The notes below the pieces were generated by a model. The model worked only from the letters and a program-made list of their open reading frames with translations, did no database searches and was not told the DNA's origin. Shown piece after piece: positions 44,999-55,810 of a stretch of 64,000 nt of DNA. Source of the stretch: Mayfieldus sp963841445 (GTDB taxonomy: Bacteria; Actinomycetota; Thermoleophilia; Solirubrobacterales; 70-9); contig CAWJCP010000002.1 in the NCBI GenBank assembly GCA_963841445.1, positions 992,001 through 1,056,000 of the forward strand. The letters run 5' to 3'. Each line of letters starts with the position of its first letter. The first letter of the stretch is position 1. The position numbers were made by a program, and so were the translations under genes.

Positions 44999-46125
44999 CC
45001 GGCTCGAGCGATCTGATCAGTTTGTCGGCAGCCGAAAGGGCCTGGCCCACGACCTGATCCATGTTCAGGTACTGGTAGCGCGCCAAGCGGCCGACGAAGG
45101 TGACCTGGGGGAGCTCCTCGCCCAAGCCCTCGTAGCGCCGGTAGAGCTCGCGTGTGTCGTCGCGCGGGATCGGATAGTAGGGGTCGCCCTCGGTGCGGGG
45201 ATACTCAACCGCCACGGTCGAGGAAGGATGGCGCTCCTGCCCGGTCATCCAGCGGAACTCCGTCGTGCGGGTGTAGGGGACGTCCTCGCTGGGCTCGTTG
45301 ACCGAGGTCGCGGGCAGCAGGTACCCGCCGTCCGGGGTCGGCTCGTTGCGAAGCTCGAACTCCAGTGAGCGATAGGGCAGCGGCCCGAAGCGGTAGTCGA
45401 AGAAACGGTCGATCGGCCCCGTGTAGACGAGGTGGTGGTACTCGATCTCGTCCTTGACCTCCTCGTAGTCGGTCTCGAGCGAGACCTCGATCAGCTCGTG
45501 GTCGAGTATGCGCCCGATCATCGCCGTGTAGCCGTCGGCCGGCATCTTCTGGAACGGATCGGTGAAGTAGCGGTCGTCGGTGTTGGTGCGGATCGGGATC
45601 CGGGCGCAGACCGACGCGTGCAACTCCGCGGGATCGCGCTGCCACTGCTTGCGCGTGTAGCCGCGAAAGAACTTCTCGTAGAGCTCACGCCCGACCTTGG
45701 CGACGACCACGTCCTCGCTGGTGCGGATGTGCTCCACGGGCTCGGCTCGCTCTTCGAGGAAGCGCTCGACCTCCGCGTCGGTGACCAGCTCGAGGTCGTA
45801 GAGGACGTTGATCGTGGTGCGGTTGATCGGCATCGGCACGAGCTTGCCGTCGACCCGCGCCAGCACGCGATGCTCGTACGGGCGCCACTCGGTGAACCGT
45901 GAGAGGTAGCTCGACGACCTTCTGCGACTTGGTGTGGAAGATGTGCGGCCCGTACTTGTGGACGAGGACCCCGTGCTCGTCGTAGTAGTCGTAGGCGTTG
46001 CCGGCGATGTGGTCGCGGCGATCGACGACGAGGACCCGCTGCCGCGCGCGTGACGCGAGCTGCTCGGCCATGATCGTGCCGGCGTAGCCGGCGCCGACGA
46101 TCAGCGCGTCGTACGCTTTGCCCAT
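44991..46125 (-). pseudogene. glf: UDP-galactopyranose mutase with one frameshift
   Basis: This flavoenzyme converts UDP-galactopyranose to UDP-galactofuranose. From ATG 46125 the frame reads YDALIVGAGYAGTIMAEQ, VLVVDRRDHIAGNAYDYYD, VLVHKYGPHIFHT and KSQKVVEL. Near 45909 one extra base shifts it, and the family continues in the next frame as YLSRFTEWRPYEHRVLARVDG, VPMPINRTTINVLYDL, FFRGYTRKQW and VGRLARYQYLNMDQVVGQAL to 44991. All catalytic regions are otherwise intact and the total is about 377 residues, so the change is recent or a sequence error. Confidence 0.88.
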
Positions 46126-46194
46126 CGAGGGCAGGATAGGCGCAACGATCTGACGCCGTGCCGATTAGAAGAAGCTTCGAGGGCCTCCTTCAGG

Positions 46195-46268
46195 TAGCGG
46201 GCGCTGCTTGGCGTGGACCGGGGAGGATTTGCTTGGCCGCCGCGTCACCCGTGGCGTTGGTGCGGGGC
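46195..46268 (-). other. Partial rnpB-like remnant
   Basis: About 74 bases resemble the central part of the RNase P RNA gene at 2015-2088 in the same strand sense. Shared blocks on the plus strand include CTGCTTGG, TTGGCCGCCGCGTCACC and GGTGCG, and about three quarters of positions match by eye. The conserved ends of the RNA are absent, so this cannot be functional RNase P. It lies in the 155-base gap between glf and the methyltransferase at 46281. Confidence 0.65.
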
Positions 46269-46280
46269 TCTCGTCAGCGA

Positions 46281-46982
46281 TCACTGCCGGCCAAATAATC
46301 GCTTTCGTCCCTTCTCGAGGAGAGCCCCGAAGTGCCGATCTCGAAGCATCACAACTGCTCGATTCCTTGAGGTGAGGAAGCTTCGTGTCACGACATACGG
46401 CTGATGCATCCAGTTCTCAACACCGGTCGTCGCGGTGATCTTCTCGAATATCGCCGTACGCATCGGCACCTCTTCACTAAGTTCCCAGGCAGCTTCTGAA
46501 GAGAGGAAATCGCGAAGGACTCGACCTGTCCAGATGTTCGTGTCATCGACGACCAGCCAGCCACCCACCCGGAGTTTGTCTGCCGTGTAGAACCAGTCGA
46601 TGAAGACGGAGGGAAATGAGTGGCTACCGTCGAGCAGGACCAAGTCGAAATCGCTGGAATCGAGCTGCGGTAGGACGGCCTCGGAGACGTTCAAAATGAA
46701 GTTGAGTCGGTCTGTTGAAATGCCGTTGGCGCCGCAGAATTCGGTGATGCGCTCCATTTCGCCCCTGTCGGGGGACACACATTCGTGGTGGGTCGCATTC
46801 AGCGCGAACAGAATCGTGCTGACGCCAGCGCCAGTCTCCAATGTCCGCATGCCCGGCTGCAAGAAGCGATCGATGAGCCGTAGTACCTCTGGGTGAAGGC
46901 CCCATCGCTCCGCCTCACCAGAAGGGTTAAAGCCATGCAGATGCGGCGCTACCTCGATCAGCTCCTCGGCCGTCAACGCCAT
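46281..46982 (-). CDS. Class I SAM methyltransferase-like protein (Methyltransf_24 type)
   Basis: 233 residues from ATG 46982 (an in-frame ATG at 47039 would add 19). MRTLETGAGVSTILFALNAT is motif I, and SSDFDLVLLDGSHSFPSVFIDW and LRVGGWLVVDDTNIWTGRV are the following strands. The composition is clearly less G+C-rich than its neighbours. It abuts the rnpB-like remnant on its downstream side. A glycan-modifying role is assumed from context; recent acquisition is likely. Confidence 0.75.
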   Translation of the reverse strand: MALTAEELIEVAPHLHGFNPSGEAERWGLHPEVLRLIDRFLQPGMRTLETGAGVSTILFALNATHHECVSPDRGEMERITEFCGANGISTDRLNFILNVSEAVLPQLDSSDFDLVLLDGSHSFPSVFIDWFYTADKLRVGGWLVVDDTNIWTGRVLRDFLSSEAAWELSEEVPMRTAIFEKITATTGVENWMHQPYVVTRSFLTSRNRAVVMLRDRHFGALLEKGRKRLFGRQ

Positions 46983-47081
46983 GGCTAGAGAATAGGCAGG
47001 ACTGAGTTTGACCAGTCCCATTCTCCCGACCGTCCGCATCGGTCACAGAAGCCGCGAAGCGATACGCGGCGGTTGGGGTTT

Positions 47082-47378
47082 CTAGCGGTCGGGACCGTTG
47101 TCGTTCCCGGCCCGTGCCAAGTCAAGCTCCTTGAGGATCTCGACCGCCTCGGAGCGAAGCTCGGCGTCCTGACGCCGGAAGTCCTCGTCGGAGAGCTTTC
47201 CCGCCGCGTGGTCGAGCTGGGTGTCGCGGATCTCGCGGTACTTGGCCTCCTTGCGCGACTCGAGGTCGGCGACCTCCGGATCCTCCCCCCCGCCCGTCTC
47301 GCGCGCGCGGCGCAGCGGCGCCAGCACGAAGGCCGCCACGAGGGCGAAGAGAAGCGCGCCGAGCAGGACCTCGACCAA
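47082..47378 (-). CDS. CcmI-like small cytochrome c biogenesis protein
   Basis: 98 residues from TTG 47378. One N-terminal helix (LLGALLFALVAAFVLAPL) is followed by a charged coiled stretch, DLESRKEAKYREIRDTQLD and GKLSDEDFRRQDAELRSEA. This is the N-terminal CcmI/CycH signature without the TPR part. It lies seven bases after ccmF in the operon ccmE-ccmF-this gene. It may help present apocytochrome to the haem lyase. Confidence 0.7.
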   Translation of the reverse strand: MVEVLLGALLFALVAAFVLAPLRRARETGGGEDPEVADLESRKEAKYREIRDTQLDHAAGKLSDEDFRRQDAELRSEAVEILKELDLARAGNDNGPDR

Positions 47379-47385
47379 GGGGAGC

Positions 47386-49592
<2,207 letters not shown>

Positions 49593-49596
<4 letters not shown>

Positions 49597-49994
49597 GAGG
49601 AACGCTCAGTCGAGAACTTCGACGGGCACTTGGTGATCAGCGTGTCGCGCTGGCCGACGAAGGTGCCCTTCTCGACGCTGCCGGTGAGCACGATCTCGCG
49701 CCCGGCCCGGAACGGGTCGGGGACGGTGCCGGAGTAGGTGACCGGGATGCTCGAAGACGGGTTGTCGCGGTCGGCGACCCGGAAGTCGATCGTCTCGCCG
49801 TGATGCCGGACCGAGCCGGGGACCACCTTGCCGGTCAGATCGTAGGAGTTGCCGGGAGCGGCGTTGAGCAGCTGCGAGGGCTCCTTGGCGTCGGTCGAGG
49901 CGCTGAACGACGTGTATACGAGGGCGGCGGCGAGCAGCACCGCTGCCCCGAGCGCCACCACCAAGCGGACCTTGCGTTTGCGCTGCGGATCCAA
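49593..49994 (-). CDS. ccmE: Cytochrome c maturation haem chaperone CcmE, Cys-type variant
   Basis: 133 residues. A membrane anchor (VRLVVALGAAVLLAAALVYTSF) is followed by the OB-fold core with YDLTGKVVPGSV, IDFRVADRDN and VTYSGTVPDPFRAGREIVLTG. The classical haem-binding HxxxY is replaced by Cys123 in TKCPSKF, that is CxxxF. Cys-type CcmE proteins (CxxxY) are known from archaea and some bacteria; here the Tyr position is Phe. It is the first gene of the ccmE-ccmF-ccmI-like operon. Confidence 0.9.
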
Positions 49995-50049
49995 GGGAGG
50001 GGCTGATTATCGCAAGGTCAGGCCTCACGCCCCTGCTAAGAATGCGCCC

Positions 50050-50754
50050 GTGGCGGACGACCCGGTTCTCCTGATCACCGGCGCGAGCAGCGGCATCGGC
50101 GCCGCGACCGCGCGAGCGGCGGCGGGCTCGCACCGCTTGGTGCTCGCGGCGCGCCGCGAGGAGCCGATCGCCGAGCTGGCCGAGGAGCTCGGCGGCGAGG
50201 AGCGGGCGCTGGCGCTGCCCTGCGACGTGACCGAGTGGGAGCAGGTCGAGTCGATGGTCTCCTCAGCGCTGGCGAAGCTCGGCCGCATCGACGCGGTCTT
50301 CGCCAACGCCGGCTTCGGCGCCGGCCGGGGCTATCTGGAGGAGTCGCCCGAGCACTGGCGATCGATGGTCCTGACCAACGTCTACGGGGTCGCGCTGACG
50401 ATCCGCGCCACCCTCCCCCACCTGCTCGAGCGCGGCTCCGGCCACTTCCTGATCACCAGCTCGGTCGCCGGCCGGCGGGCGCTTCCAGGATCGCTTTACT
50501 CGGCGACCAAGCACGCGGCCGGCGCGATCGGCGAGGGGCTGCGGCTGCAGCTGCGCCAGATGGACGACAACGACAGCATCCGCGTCACCCTGATCGAGCC
50601 GGGGATGGTCGACACCGAGTTCTTCGACTCGGGCGCCCCCGACTGGGCGCTTCGCGACGAGGACATCGCCGGCGCGGTGATCTGGGCGCTCGAACAGCCG
50701 GACCGAGTCGAGGTCAACGAGGTCCTGGTCCGGCCGACGAAGCAGCCGCTGTAG
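50050..50754 (+). CDS. Short-chain dehydrogenase/reductase (SDR)
   Basis: 234 residues from GTG 50050, which puts LLITGASSGIGAATARAA at the N-terminus. NAGFGAGRG, ITSSVAGRRALPG and the catalytic YSATKHAAG follow. It resembles the YdfG/DltE-like branch of classical SDRs. The substrate is unknown. It is divergent from ccmE with 55 bases between, and overlaps the GT2 convergently by 41 bases. Confidence 0.85.
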   Translation: MADDPVLLITGASSGIGAATARAAAGSHRLVLAARREEPIAELAEELGGEERALALPCDVTEWEQVESMVSSALAKLGRIDAVFANAGFGAGRGYLEESPEHWRSMVLTNVYGVALTIRATLPHLLERGSGHFLITSSVAGRRALPGSLYSATKHAAGAIGEGLRLQLRQMDDNDSIRVTLIEPGMVDTEFFDSGAPDWALRDEDIAGAVIWALEQPDRVEVNEVLVRPTKQPL

Positions 50755-51775
50755 GGCGGCCGAGCAGCGCGCGGACAAGGCGCCAGTAGGCCCGCAGAGC
50801 CCAGCGCAAGGGGCGCGATTGACCGGCGCGGCCGAAGAACGGCGAGTCGAGGTCGGGGGTCAGCAGGGCGGCGAAATCGGTCGCCGAGATCGTCCGGCGC
50901 TCCTGGACCTCGCGGCGGGTGCGCAGGCACCAAGGGAGACGGCGCAGGCCGTCGAGGTTCGCAAGCAGCTTCTGGCGGCCCCACCCCCCGGCGATCGAGA
51001 TCGGGATCAGGGCCAGCTCGGTGAGCAGAAGAGCTGGCGCGAGCGCCGCCAGGAGGGGGACCGGATAGGTGCGCAGGATCATCGCCCAGCGATTGCGCTC
51101 CAGCCAGCGCATCTTCTGAAGCCCCTCGAACTCGTACTCGTGGTCGACGACTGCAGCGGGCTCGATGCCCAGCGTCTGTCCCTCGAGCCGCAGCCGCAAC
51201 GAGAGGTCGACGTCCTCGTGGTAGAGGAAGAAGCGCTCCGGGAAGCCACCGAGTCTCCGAAAGGGCTCGAGCGGAATCGCCAGACAGGCGCCGGAGAGAG
51301 TCGGGACCTCCCCGGCCCCGATCGAGTCGGCGAAGCTGCCGTGCTCGCCCGCCCATGCAAGCCCGGTGAAGTGGACCGGGTTGCCGGCGGTGTTGACCTC
51401 CGCTCCGCCGTTGGCCGTGACCAGCCCCATCCAGGCACCCCATCCGCGATCTTCGACCCAGGGCTTGACGATCCCCTCACGAAAGCCCGACTGCGGTGTC
51501 GCATCGGGATTCAGCATCAGCAGCAGGTCCCCCTGGGCCGCCTTCGCGCCCTTGTTGGCCGCCGCCGCGAAGCCCCGGTTGGCGCCCATCGGGATCACTC
51601 GGGCATCCGGCGCCAGCTCCGCAACCAACCCCGGCGTTCCATCCTCGGAGCCGTTGTCGGCGACGATCAGCTCGTCGCCCTCGCGCAACTGCGGGACCAG
51701 CCCGGGGAGCGTGCGGCGCAGCTCGCCGACGCAGTTCCAGGTCACGATCACGACGGATAGGCGCGGCTCGATCAC
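50714..51775 (-). CDS. GT2 glycosyltransferase
   Basis: 353 residues. RLSVVIVTWNCVGELRRTLPGL, LIVADNGSEDGTPGLV, ANRGFAAAANKGAKAAQGDL and LLLMLNPDATPQSGFREGIV define the GT-A core, and RFFLYHEDVDLSLRLRLEGQ the acceptor motif. A pair of membrane-associated helices follows (PVPLLAALAPALLLTELALI). It is of the WcaA/rhamnosyltransferase kind, isolated from the main glycan cluster and adjacent to the toxin-antitoxin genes. Confidence 0.83.
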   Translation of the reverse strand: MIEPRLSVVIVTWNCVGELRRTLPGLVPQLREGDELIVADNGSEDGTPGLVAELAPDARVIPMGANRGFAAAANKGAKAAQGDLLLMLNPDATPQSGFREGIVKPWVEDRGWGAWMGLVTANGGAEVNTAGNPVHFTGLAWAGEHGSFADSIGAGEVPTLSGACLAIPLEPFRRLGGFPERFFLYHEDVDLSLRLRLEGQTLGIEPAAVVDHEYEFEGLQKMRWLERNRWAMILRTYPVPLLAALAPALLLTELALIPISIAGGWGRQKLLANLDGLRRLPWCLRTRREVQERRTISATDFAALLTPDLDSPFFGRAGQSRPLRWALRAYWRLVRALLGRPTAAASSAGPGPR

Positions 51776-51823
51776 GCGCCGGGAGGCTAGCCAAGCGGAC
51801 GATTAGGTAGGAACCGATCACCC

Positions 51824-51841
51824 TTATCTGATTTATCTGAT
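51824..51841. promoter_or_regulatory. Tandem 9-bp repeat, possible antitoxin operator
   Basis: TTATCTGAT occurs twice in direct tandem 12 bases before the antitoxin ATG. It is AT-rich within GC-rich DNA. Type II antitoxins repress their own promoters through repeated sites just here, but binding is an inference. Confidence 0.4.
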
Positions 51842-51852
51842 AGTTTTGGGCT

Positions 51853-52110
51853 ATGTCACGGATGACCGCCACCGAGGCAGCTCGCCGCTTCTCAGATGTC
51901 CTGAATCGCGTAAGCGCGGGGGACGAGGTTGAAGTGACCCGAAGCGGTGCCCCGGTCGCCGTCATCGGCCCACCCAAGGTGCGCCTCGTTTCGGCGGAGC
52001 GCTTTCGTGATCTGCTCGCCCAGGCCCCGCGAACGGATGAGGACTTCGCCGGGGAAGTTCGCGCGTTGCGGGAGGCAGTCGGGCCGCCGGATGAGCCGTG
52101 GCCCTCTTAG
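51853..52110 (+). CDS. Type II antitoxin, Phd/YefM family
   Basis: 85 residues. MSRMTATEAARRFSDVLNRV, then GDEVEVTRSGAPVAVIGPP, is the Phd/YefM DNA-binding fold. The C-terminal acidic helix (RTDEDFAGEVRALREAV) would wrap the toxin. It overlaps the PIN toxin gene by 13 bases, so the pair is coupled. It should neutralise the VapC-like toxin and repress the operon. Confidence 0.85.
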   Translation: MSRMTATEAARRFSDVLNRVSAGDEVEVTRSGAPVAVIGPPKVRLVSAERFRDLLAQAPRTDEDFAGEVRALREAVGPPDEPWPS

Positions 52111-52499
52111 TTGACACAGACGTGCTGATCGATCTCGAGCGTGGCGTCAGCGCTTCCCAGATTGAAGAGCGTCTGGGAGACGAAGAGCGCGCCATCAGCG
52201 TGATCACGATGAGCGAACTGCTTCGTGGCGCCCTGCGAGCAACCGGAGCTCGGCGAACCCGTCGACGGGCGTTCGTTGAATATCTGCTCGCGGAGCTCCA
52301 GGCAATTCCGATCACGGAGCCCGTTGCCCGGGTGCATGCAGACATCTGGGCCAGTCTCGCCAAGCGAGGTGAAGCGATCGGCGCACACGACCTTTGGATT
52401 GCCGCCACCGCGCTCGCCCATGGGCTGGGCGTGGCAACGCGGAATGCCTCAGACTTCGAGCGGGTTTCGGGCCTACGTGTCGTGACGACGGCCGTCTGA
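52098..52499 (+). CDS. Type II toxin, PIN-domain ribonuclease (VapC family)
   Basis: 133 residues from GTG 52098. The PIN active-site acids are all present: Asp6 (LLVDTDVLIDLE), Glu40 (ITMSELLRGA), Asp98 (GAHDLWIAATAL) and Asp119 (RNASDFERV). It would cut tRNA or other RNA when freed from the antitoxin. Confidence 0.87.
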   Translation: MALLVDTDVLIDLERGVSASQIEERLGDEERAISVITMSELLRGALRATGARRTRRRAFVEYLLAELQAIPITEPVARVHADIWASLAKRGEAIGAHDLWIAATALAHGLGVATRNASDFERVSGLRVVTTAV

Positions 52500-52586
52500 C
52501 GCAGTTTGTCGCGCCATGTCGCGCTCTGGCGCGGGAGAGCGGACGATAGGTTGAAACCGGGTCGGCAAGCCATCTGCCGCGCCGTA

Positions 52587-52610
52587 GCTACCAGTTCAGC
52601 TACCAGTTCA
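52587..52610. repeat. 12-bp tandem duplication
   Basis: GCTACCAGTTCA occurs twice in direct tandem in the 200-base gap between the PIN toxin and the RelE toxin genes. No gene is evident in that gap. Confidence 0.8.
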
Positions 52611-52699
52611 GCGGTTTTGAGTGAGGGTCGGGGGCTGGTAGCAACCGCCACCGGACCATTCGACGCATGGGTCGATTCTCAGCTCAGACTCATCCACGG

Positions 52700-52984
52700 T
52701 CATCTCTCGCTCAGCCAGCGTTGCAAGTCACGCCGGTGCACAATTCCTAGGACGAGGATCAAATCGCCCTCGGCCAAGTCAAACATCACCCGAAAATCGC
52801 CGACGCGCAGTCGAAAGAATCGATCCCTCTTGCCCTTTATCGCCTTCAAGCTCTTACCGCCTCGCTCGAGCGCGGTGCGGGTCGCGAGCCTCTCGAGCGC
52901 CTTGCGTATGGCCGTCTGATCCTTTGCGGGGAGCTTGCGAAACTGCCGGGCTGCCGCCCGCGATAGCTGGACTTCCCGGCTCAA
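52700..52984 (-). CDS. Type II toxin, RelE/ParE family
   Basis: 94 residues. REVQLSRAAARQFRKLPAKD, then LKAIKGKRDRFFRLRVGDF, then RVMFDLAEGDLILVLGIVHR with the RRDLQRW end is the RelE/ParE fold. It would act as an mRNA interferase or gyrase poison. The TTG start overlaps the antitoxin stop (TTGA). Confidence 0.87.
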   Translation of the reverse strand: MSREVQLSRAAARQFRKLPAKDQTAIRKALERLATRTALERGGKSLKAIKGKRDRFFRLRVGDFRVMFDLAEGDLILVLGIVHRRDLQRWLSER

Positions 52985-53214
52985 GCCTCGTCAAGCGCCA
53001 CCGAACGACCAGCCTCATGGTCGCGCCGGCCTGAGAGCCGCATGCGAACGAACTCGTCAGCGTGAGCGAGTACGAAGTCCTCGGCGTCTTCGATCGACAT
53101 GATCACTGCAGCCGGTCGCCCTCGCTTGGTGACCACAACACGCTCGCCTCCCTCAACCGTCTCGATCACCCGGGAGGTCGTGTTCTTCAGCTGCTTGATT
53201 CCAATCTCGGCCAT
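52981..53214 (-). CDS. Type II antitoxin, Phd/YefM family
   Basis: 77 residues. MAEIGIKQLKNTTSRVIETV, then GGERVVVTKRGRPAAVIMS and IEDAEDFVLAHADEFVRM, form a Phd fold with a C-terminal toxin-binding helix. It precedes and overlaps the RelE-type toxin gene. It is the second such module within 1.4 kb, facing the first. Confidence 0.86.
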   Translation of the reverse strand: MAEIGIKQLKNTTSRVIETVEGGERVVVTKRGRPAAVIMSIEDAEDFVLAHADEFVRMRLSGRRDHEAGRSVALDEA

Positions 53215-53254
53215 AAGTAGCTACCGAAGAGGCTACCATGACACGCGCCCGGAG

Positions 53255-53327
53255 AGCGGACGACGGGACTCGAACCCGCTACCTCGAGCTTGGGAAGCTC
53301 GCGCTCTACCAGGTGAGCTACGTCCGC
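53255..53327 (-). tRNA. tRNA-Gly (anticodon CCC)
   Basis: 73 nt on the minus strand. The acceptor stem is GCGGACG/CGTCCGC, the D-arm TAGCTCACCTGGTAGAGC, the anticodon stem-loop CGAGC-TTCCCAA-GCTCG with anticodon CCC, and the T-arm GCGGGTTCGAGTCCCGT. CCA is not encoded. It lies beside the antitoxin gene. Confidence 0.95.
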
Positions 53328-53339
53328 GCAGCGTTGATT

Positions 53340-53855
53340 CTAGGACCGACTCGGCAGAACCGATGCGGCGCGCAGCAGGCCGCGCTCCAGGCGCGAGCCG
53401 CGTCTCGGCAACAAGCCCAACCCACGCATGATCTCGGCGCCGTCGTAGTAGCTGACCAGGTGACGGACGTGGCCGAGCCCGTCGAGCATCGCGAGATCAA
53501 CGCCCGCGCTTTGGATCCTGCGGCCGGTCCCCCGCAACCCTTCCAGCTCACCGCTGTGGATCATCGTCGCCGCCCACTCCCCCACCACGCAGTCATTCCC
53601 GCGGGCGGACCGGACGAGCTCGAACTCGAGATCCGGAAAGGCGGCCAGAATCGAGGCGGCGTGGTCACGGATCTCTGCCTGACCGCGAGCGACAACGCCG
53701 GCGCCACGGTCGTCGTAGACACCCTCAAGATCAAAGAAGCTCGCCACCCGCTCGGGATCGTGCGAATTCCAGGCCTCGAGATAGGCCTGCATCAACTGAT
53801 CGCGGGTCGCACCCCGCCCGCGGCTCGTCCCCTGCCGACGGCTAAGAATCGCCAT
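53340..53855 (-). CDS. SnoaL-like/NTF2-fold protein
   Basis: 171 residues from ATG 53855; the open frame extends 65 codons upstream into the divergent ccmG, so the later start is chosen. RDQLMQAYLEAWNSHDPERV, ASFFDLEGVYDDRGAG and GQAEIRDHAASILAAFPDLE, with EGLRGTGRRIQSAGVDLAML, match the SnoaL polyketide-cyclase-like family. It may be a hydrolase, isomerase or binding protein; the substrate is unknown. Confidence 0.78.
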   Translation of the reverse strand: MAILSRRQGTSRGRGATRDQLMQAYLEAWNSHDPERVASFFDLEGVYDDRGAGVVARGQAEIRDHAASILAAFPDLEFELVRSARGNDCVVGEWAATMIHSGELEGLRGTGRRIQSAGVDLAMLDGLGHVRHLVSYYDGAEIMRGLGLLPRRGSRLERGLLRAASVLPSRS

Positions 53856-53907
53856 ACCTAATTTTAAGCATGCTGACCGGCGCCGGCGCCGCACTAATCT
53901 TGCCTTC

Positions 53908-54429
53908 GTGAGTGCCCGCTCCTTTTTCGTCTTCTTGGCGGTGCTGGCGGTGGTCGGCCTGCTCGGCTTCGGCTTGCTCAGCAAAGGAGGCGCCAACGTG
54001 CAGGTCGGCGAACCGGCACCGGACACCTCCCTGCCGCGCCTCTCCGGCATGGGGACCGCAAGCCTGGCCGATTACGACGGCCGCTGGGTGCTGGTCAACT
54101 TCTGGGCTTCCTGGTGCGTGCCCTGTCGCGATGAGTCGCCCGCACTGCAGGCCTTCTACCGCGAGCACCGCGCCTCGGGGTTCGCTGTGCTGGGCATCGA
54201 TACGCGAGACCTGACCGGGGACGGGCGCGACTTCGTCAAGCGCTACGGCCTCAGCTATCCGCAGCTTCGCGACGGAAACGGCGACAGCTCCCATGATTTC
54301 GGCACCACCGGGGTCCCGGAATCTTTCCTCGTCAGCCCGCAGGGCAAGCTGGTGCTGATTCGCCGTGGACCGGTCGACTCGCAGTACTTGAACCGCTACG
54401 TGGCGCCGCTGGTCGGGGGCGAATCGTGA
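53908..54429 (+). CDS. ccmG: Thiol:disulfide oxidoreductase CcmG/DsbE (TlpA-like)
   Basis: 173 residues from GTG 53908. An N-terminal signal anchor is followed by a thioredoxin domain with the redox site in NFWASWCVPCRDESP (CxxC near residues 69-72) and the cis-Pro loop GTTGVPESFLVSP. It reduces apocytochrome c Cys residues outside the membrane before haem attachment. It is coupled to ccmH by a GTGA overlap. Confidence 0.9.
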   Translation: MSARSFFVFLAVLAVVGLLGFGLLSKGGANVQVGEPAPDTSLPRLSGMGTASLADYDGRWVLVNFWASWCVPCRDESPALQAFYREHRASGFAVLGIDTRDLTGDGRDFVKRYGLSYPQLRDGNGDSSHDFGTTGVPESFLVSPQGKLVLIRRGPVDSQYLNRYVAPLVGGES

Positions 54430-54893
54430 GGTCCAGCGGCCGCTTGGTCGTTACCGCGATCGCCCTGCTTCTGGCCATGGCCGGCCCCGCAAGCGCAGCG
54501 AGCCAGCAGCCCAAAGCTTCGCTGCCAGACATCGAGGACGAGGTGATGTGCCCGATCTGCGGCACGCTGCTGGAGCTCTCGGAGTCCCCGCAGGCAGATC
54601 GCGAGCGAGTCTTCATCCGCAGGCTGATCGCGACGGGAAAGAGCAAGCAGCAGATCAAGGACGCGCTGGTCGCCCAGTACGGAGAAGAGGTGCTGGCGAC
54701 GCCGCAGGGCTCGGGCTTCGACCTCAGCGCCTATCTCGTCCCGATCCTCGCGGTAATCGTCGCCGCGATCGCGCTGATCTTCGGAGTGCGGCGCTGGCGA
54801 CGTTCTGAGCGAGGCAAGACTCCGGAGCCGCCGCCACCAAGTGGCGCCGACGCCGAGCGGCTCGACTCGGACCTGGCGCGCTACGACCTCTGA
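54426..54893 (+). CDS. ccmH: Cytochrome c maturation protein CcmH
   Basis: 155 residues. A signal peptide (VVTAIALLLAMAGPASA) is followed by the CcmH domain with the redox Cys pair in EVMCPICGTLLELSES and DRERVFIRRLIATGKSKQQI, VAQYGEEVLATP. Then come one membrane helix (LVPILAVIVAAIALIFGV) and a basic/acidic tail. It acts with CcmG and CcmF. It ends in a 13-base convergent overlap with the methyltransferase gene. Confidence 0.92.
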   Translation: MRSSGRLVVTAIALLLAMAGPASAASQQPKASLPDIEDEVMCPICGTLLELSESPQADRERVFIRRLIATGKSKQQIKDALVAQYGEEVLATPQGSGFDLSAYLVPILAVIVAAIALIFGVRRWRRSERGKTPEPPPPSGADAERLDSDLARYDL

Positions 54894-55787
54894 CGGCCGG
54901 GCGCGCGGGCGATCATCAGCATCCGATCGCGAAAGTCCGGCGCCCACAGCCGGTCCGCGATTCCAAGCCGGCCGGCGCCTTGCTCGAGCAGACCGGCCAG
55001 ACGATCGCTGTAGCCGGCAACCCGTCCGAGGTAGTACCCGACCGTGAAGGCCTTCGGGGCCGTCCGCACCCGGAGCACGGTGAACCCCCGGTCCTCCAGC
55101 AAGCTGCGCAAGCTGCGGCGTGTGAAGTACTGAACGTGGGTCGGAATCACCGACCACCAGCGACGACCGAGCATGCGGGCGAGCCGGCTACCCGCGTCGG
55201 GCAGCGCGAGAGCGAGGACCCCATCGGGGGCCAGCAGACTGGCGACATGCTCGAGCGCCTTTCCGGGATCGGGGAGATGCTCGATCACGTCGCCCATGAC
55301 GACGGCGTCAAACTCGCCTCCGCCTACCGCAAAGAGATCTCCCGTCCTGACGTCCAGGCCGAGCTGGTCTCGCGCATAGCGGGCGGCGAACTCGCTCGGC
55401 TCGACCCCGGTCACTTCCCAGCCCCGCCCCTGCGCCTCTGAGAGGAGGAATCCGGCCCAGCAACCGACGTCGAGCAGCGAGCCCCGCGGAACCCATCGCT
55501 CGATCTCGGAAAGCAGCCAGGCGGCGGTCGCCCGTCTGGCCGGATGCCTCCTCCACGTATGCCAGGTCCTCGGCCTCGCCGTAGGCGTCGGCCAGCTCAG
55601 CCTCCGCTGGCATTTGCTCAAGCTGCATGTGCCCGCAACCGCGGCAGCGAACGATGTCGGAGAGGGCGGCGCCGAAGCGGGTCGTCGTCGGCGCCAGGCC
55701 CTCCGGTCCAGCCCCTCCCGCCACCTCGAGGTGCGGCTCCAGCTGCTTGCCCCCGCAAACCGCACAGCAATTGTCGCAAGAAGCCAA
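54881..55787 (-). pseudogene. Zinc-ribbon SAM methyltransferase with one frameshift
   Basis: The 5' part (from TTG 55787) encodes a Cys-rich head, SCDNCCAVCGGKQLEPHLEV and IVRCRGCGHMQLEQMP, then LADAYGEAEDLAYVEEA. Near 55545 the frame changes. The 3' part encodes motif I in GSLLDVGCWAGFLLSEAQG, then VTGVEPSEFAARYA, FDAVVMGDVIEHLPDPGKAL and WAPDFRDRMLMIARAPG. It resembles sugar C-methyltransferase-like zinc-ribbon enzymes. A short fossil of its C-terminus lies at 35407. Confidence 0.75.
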
Positions 55788-55810
55788 TGTGGCTCCTATG
55801 ATCGCGATTG

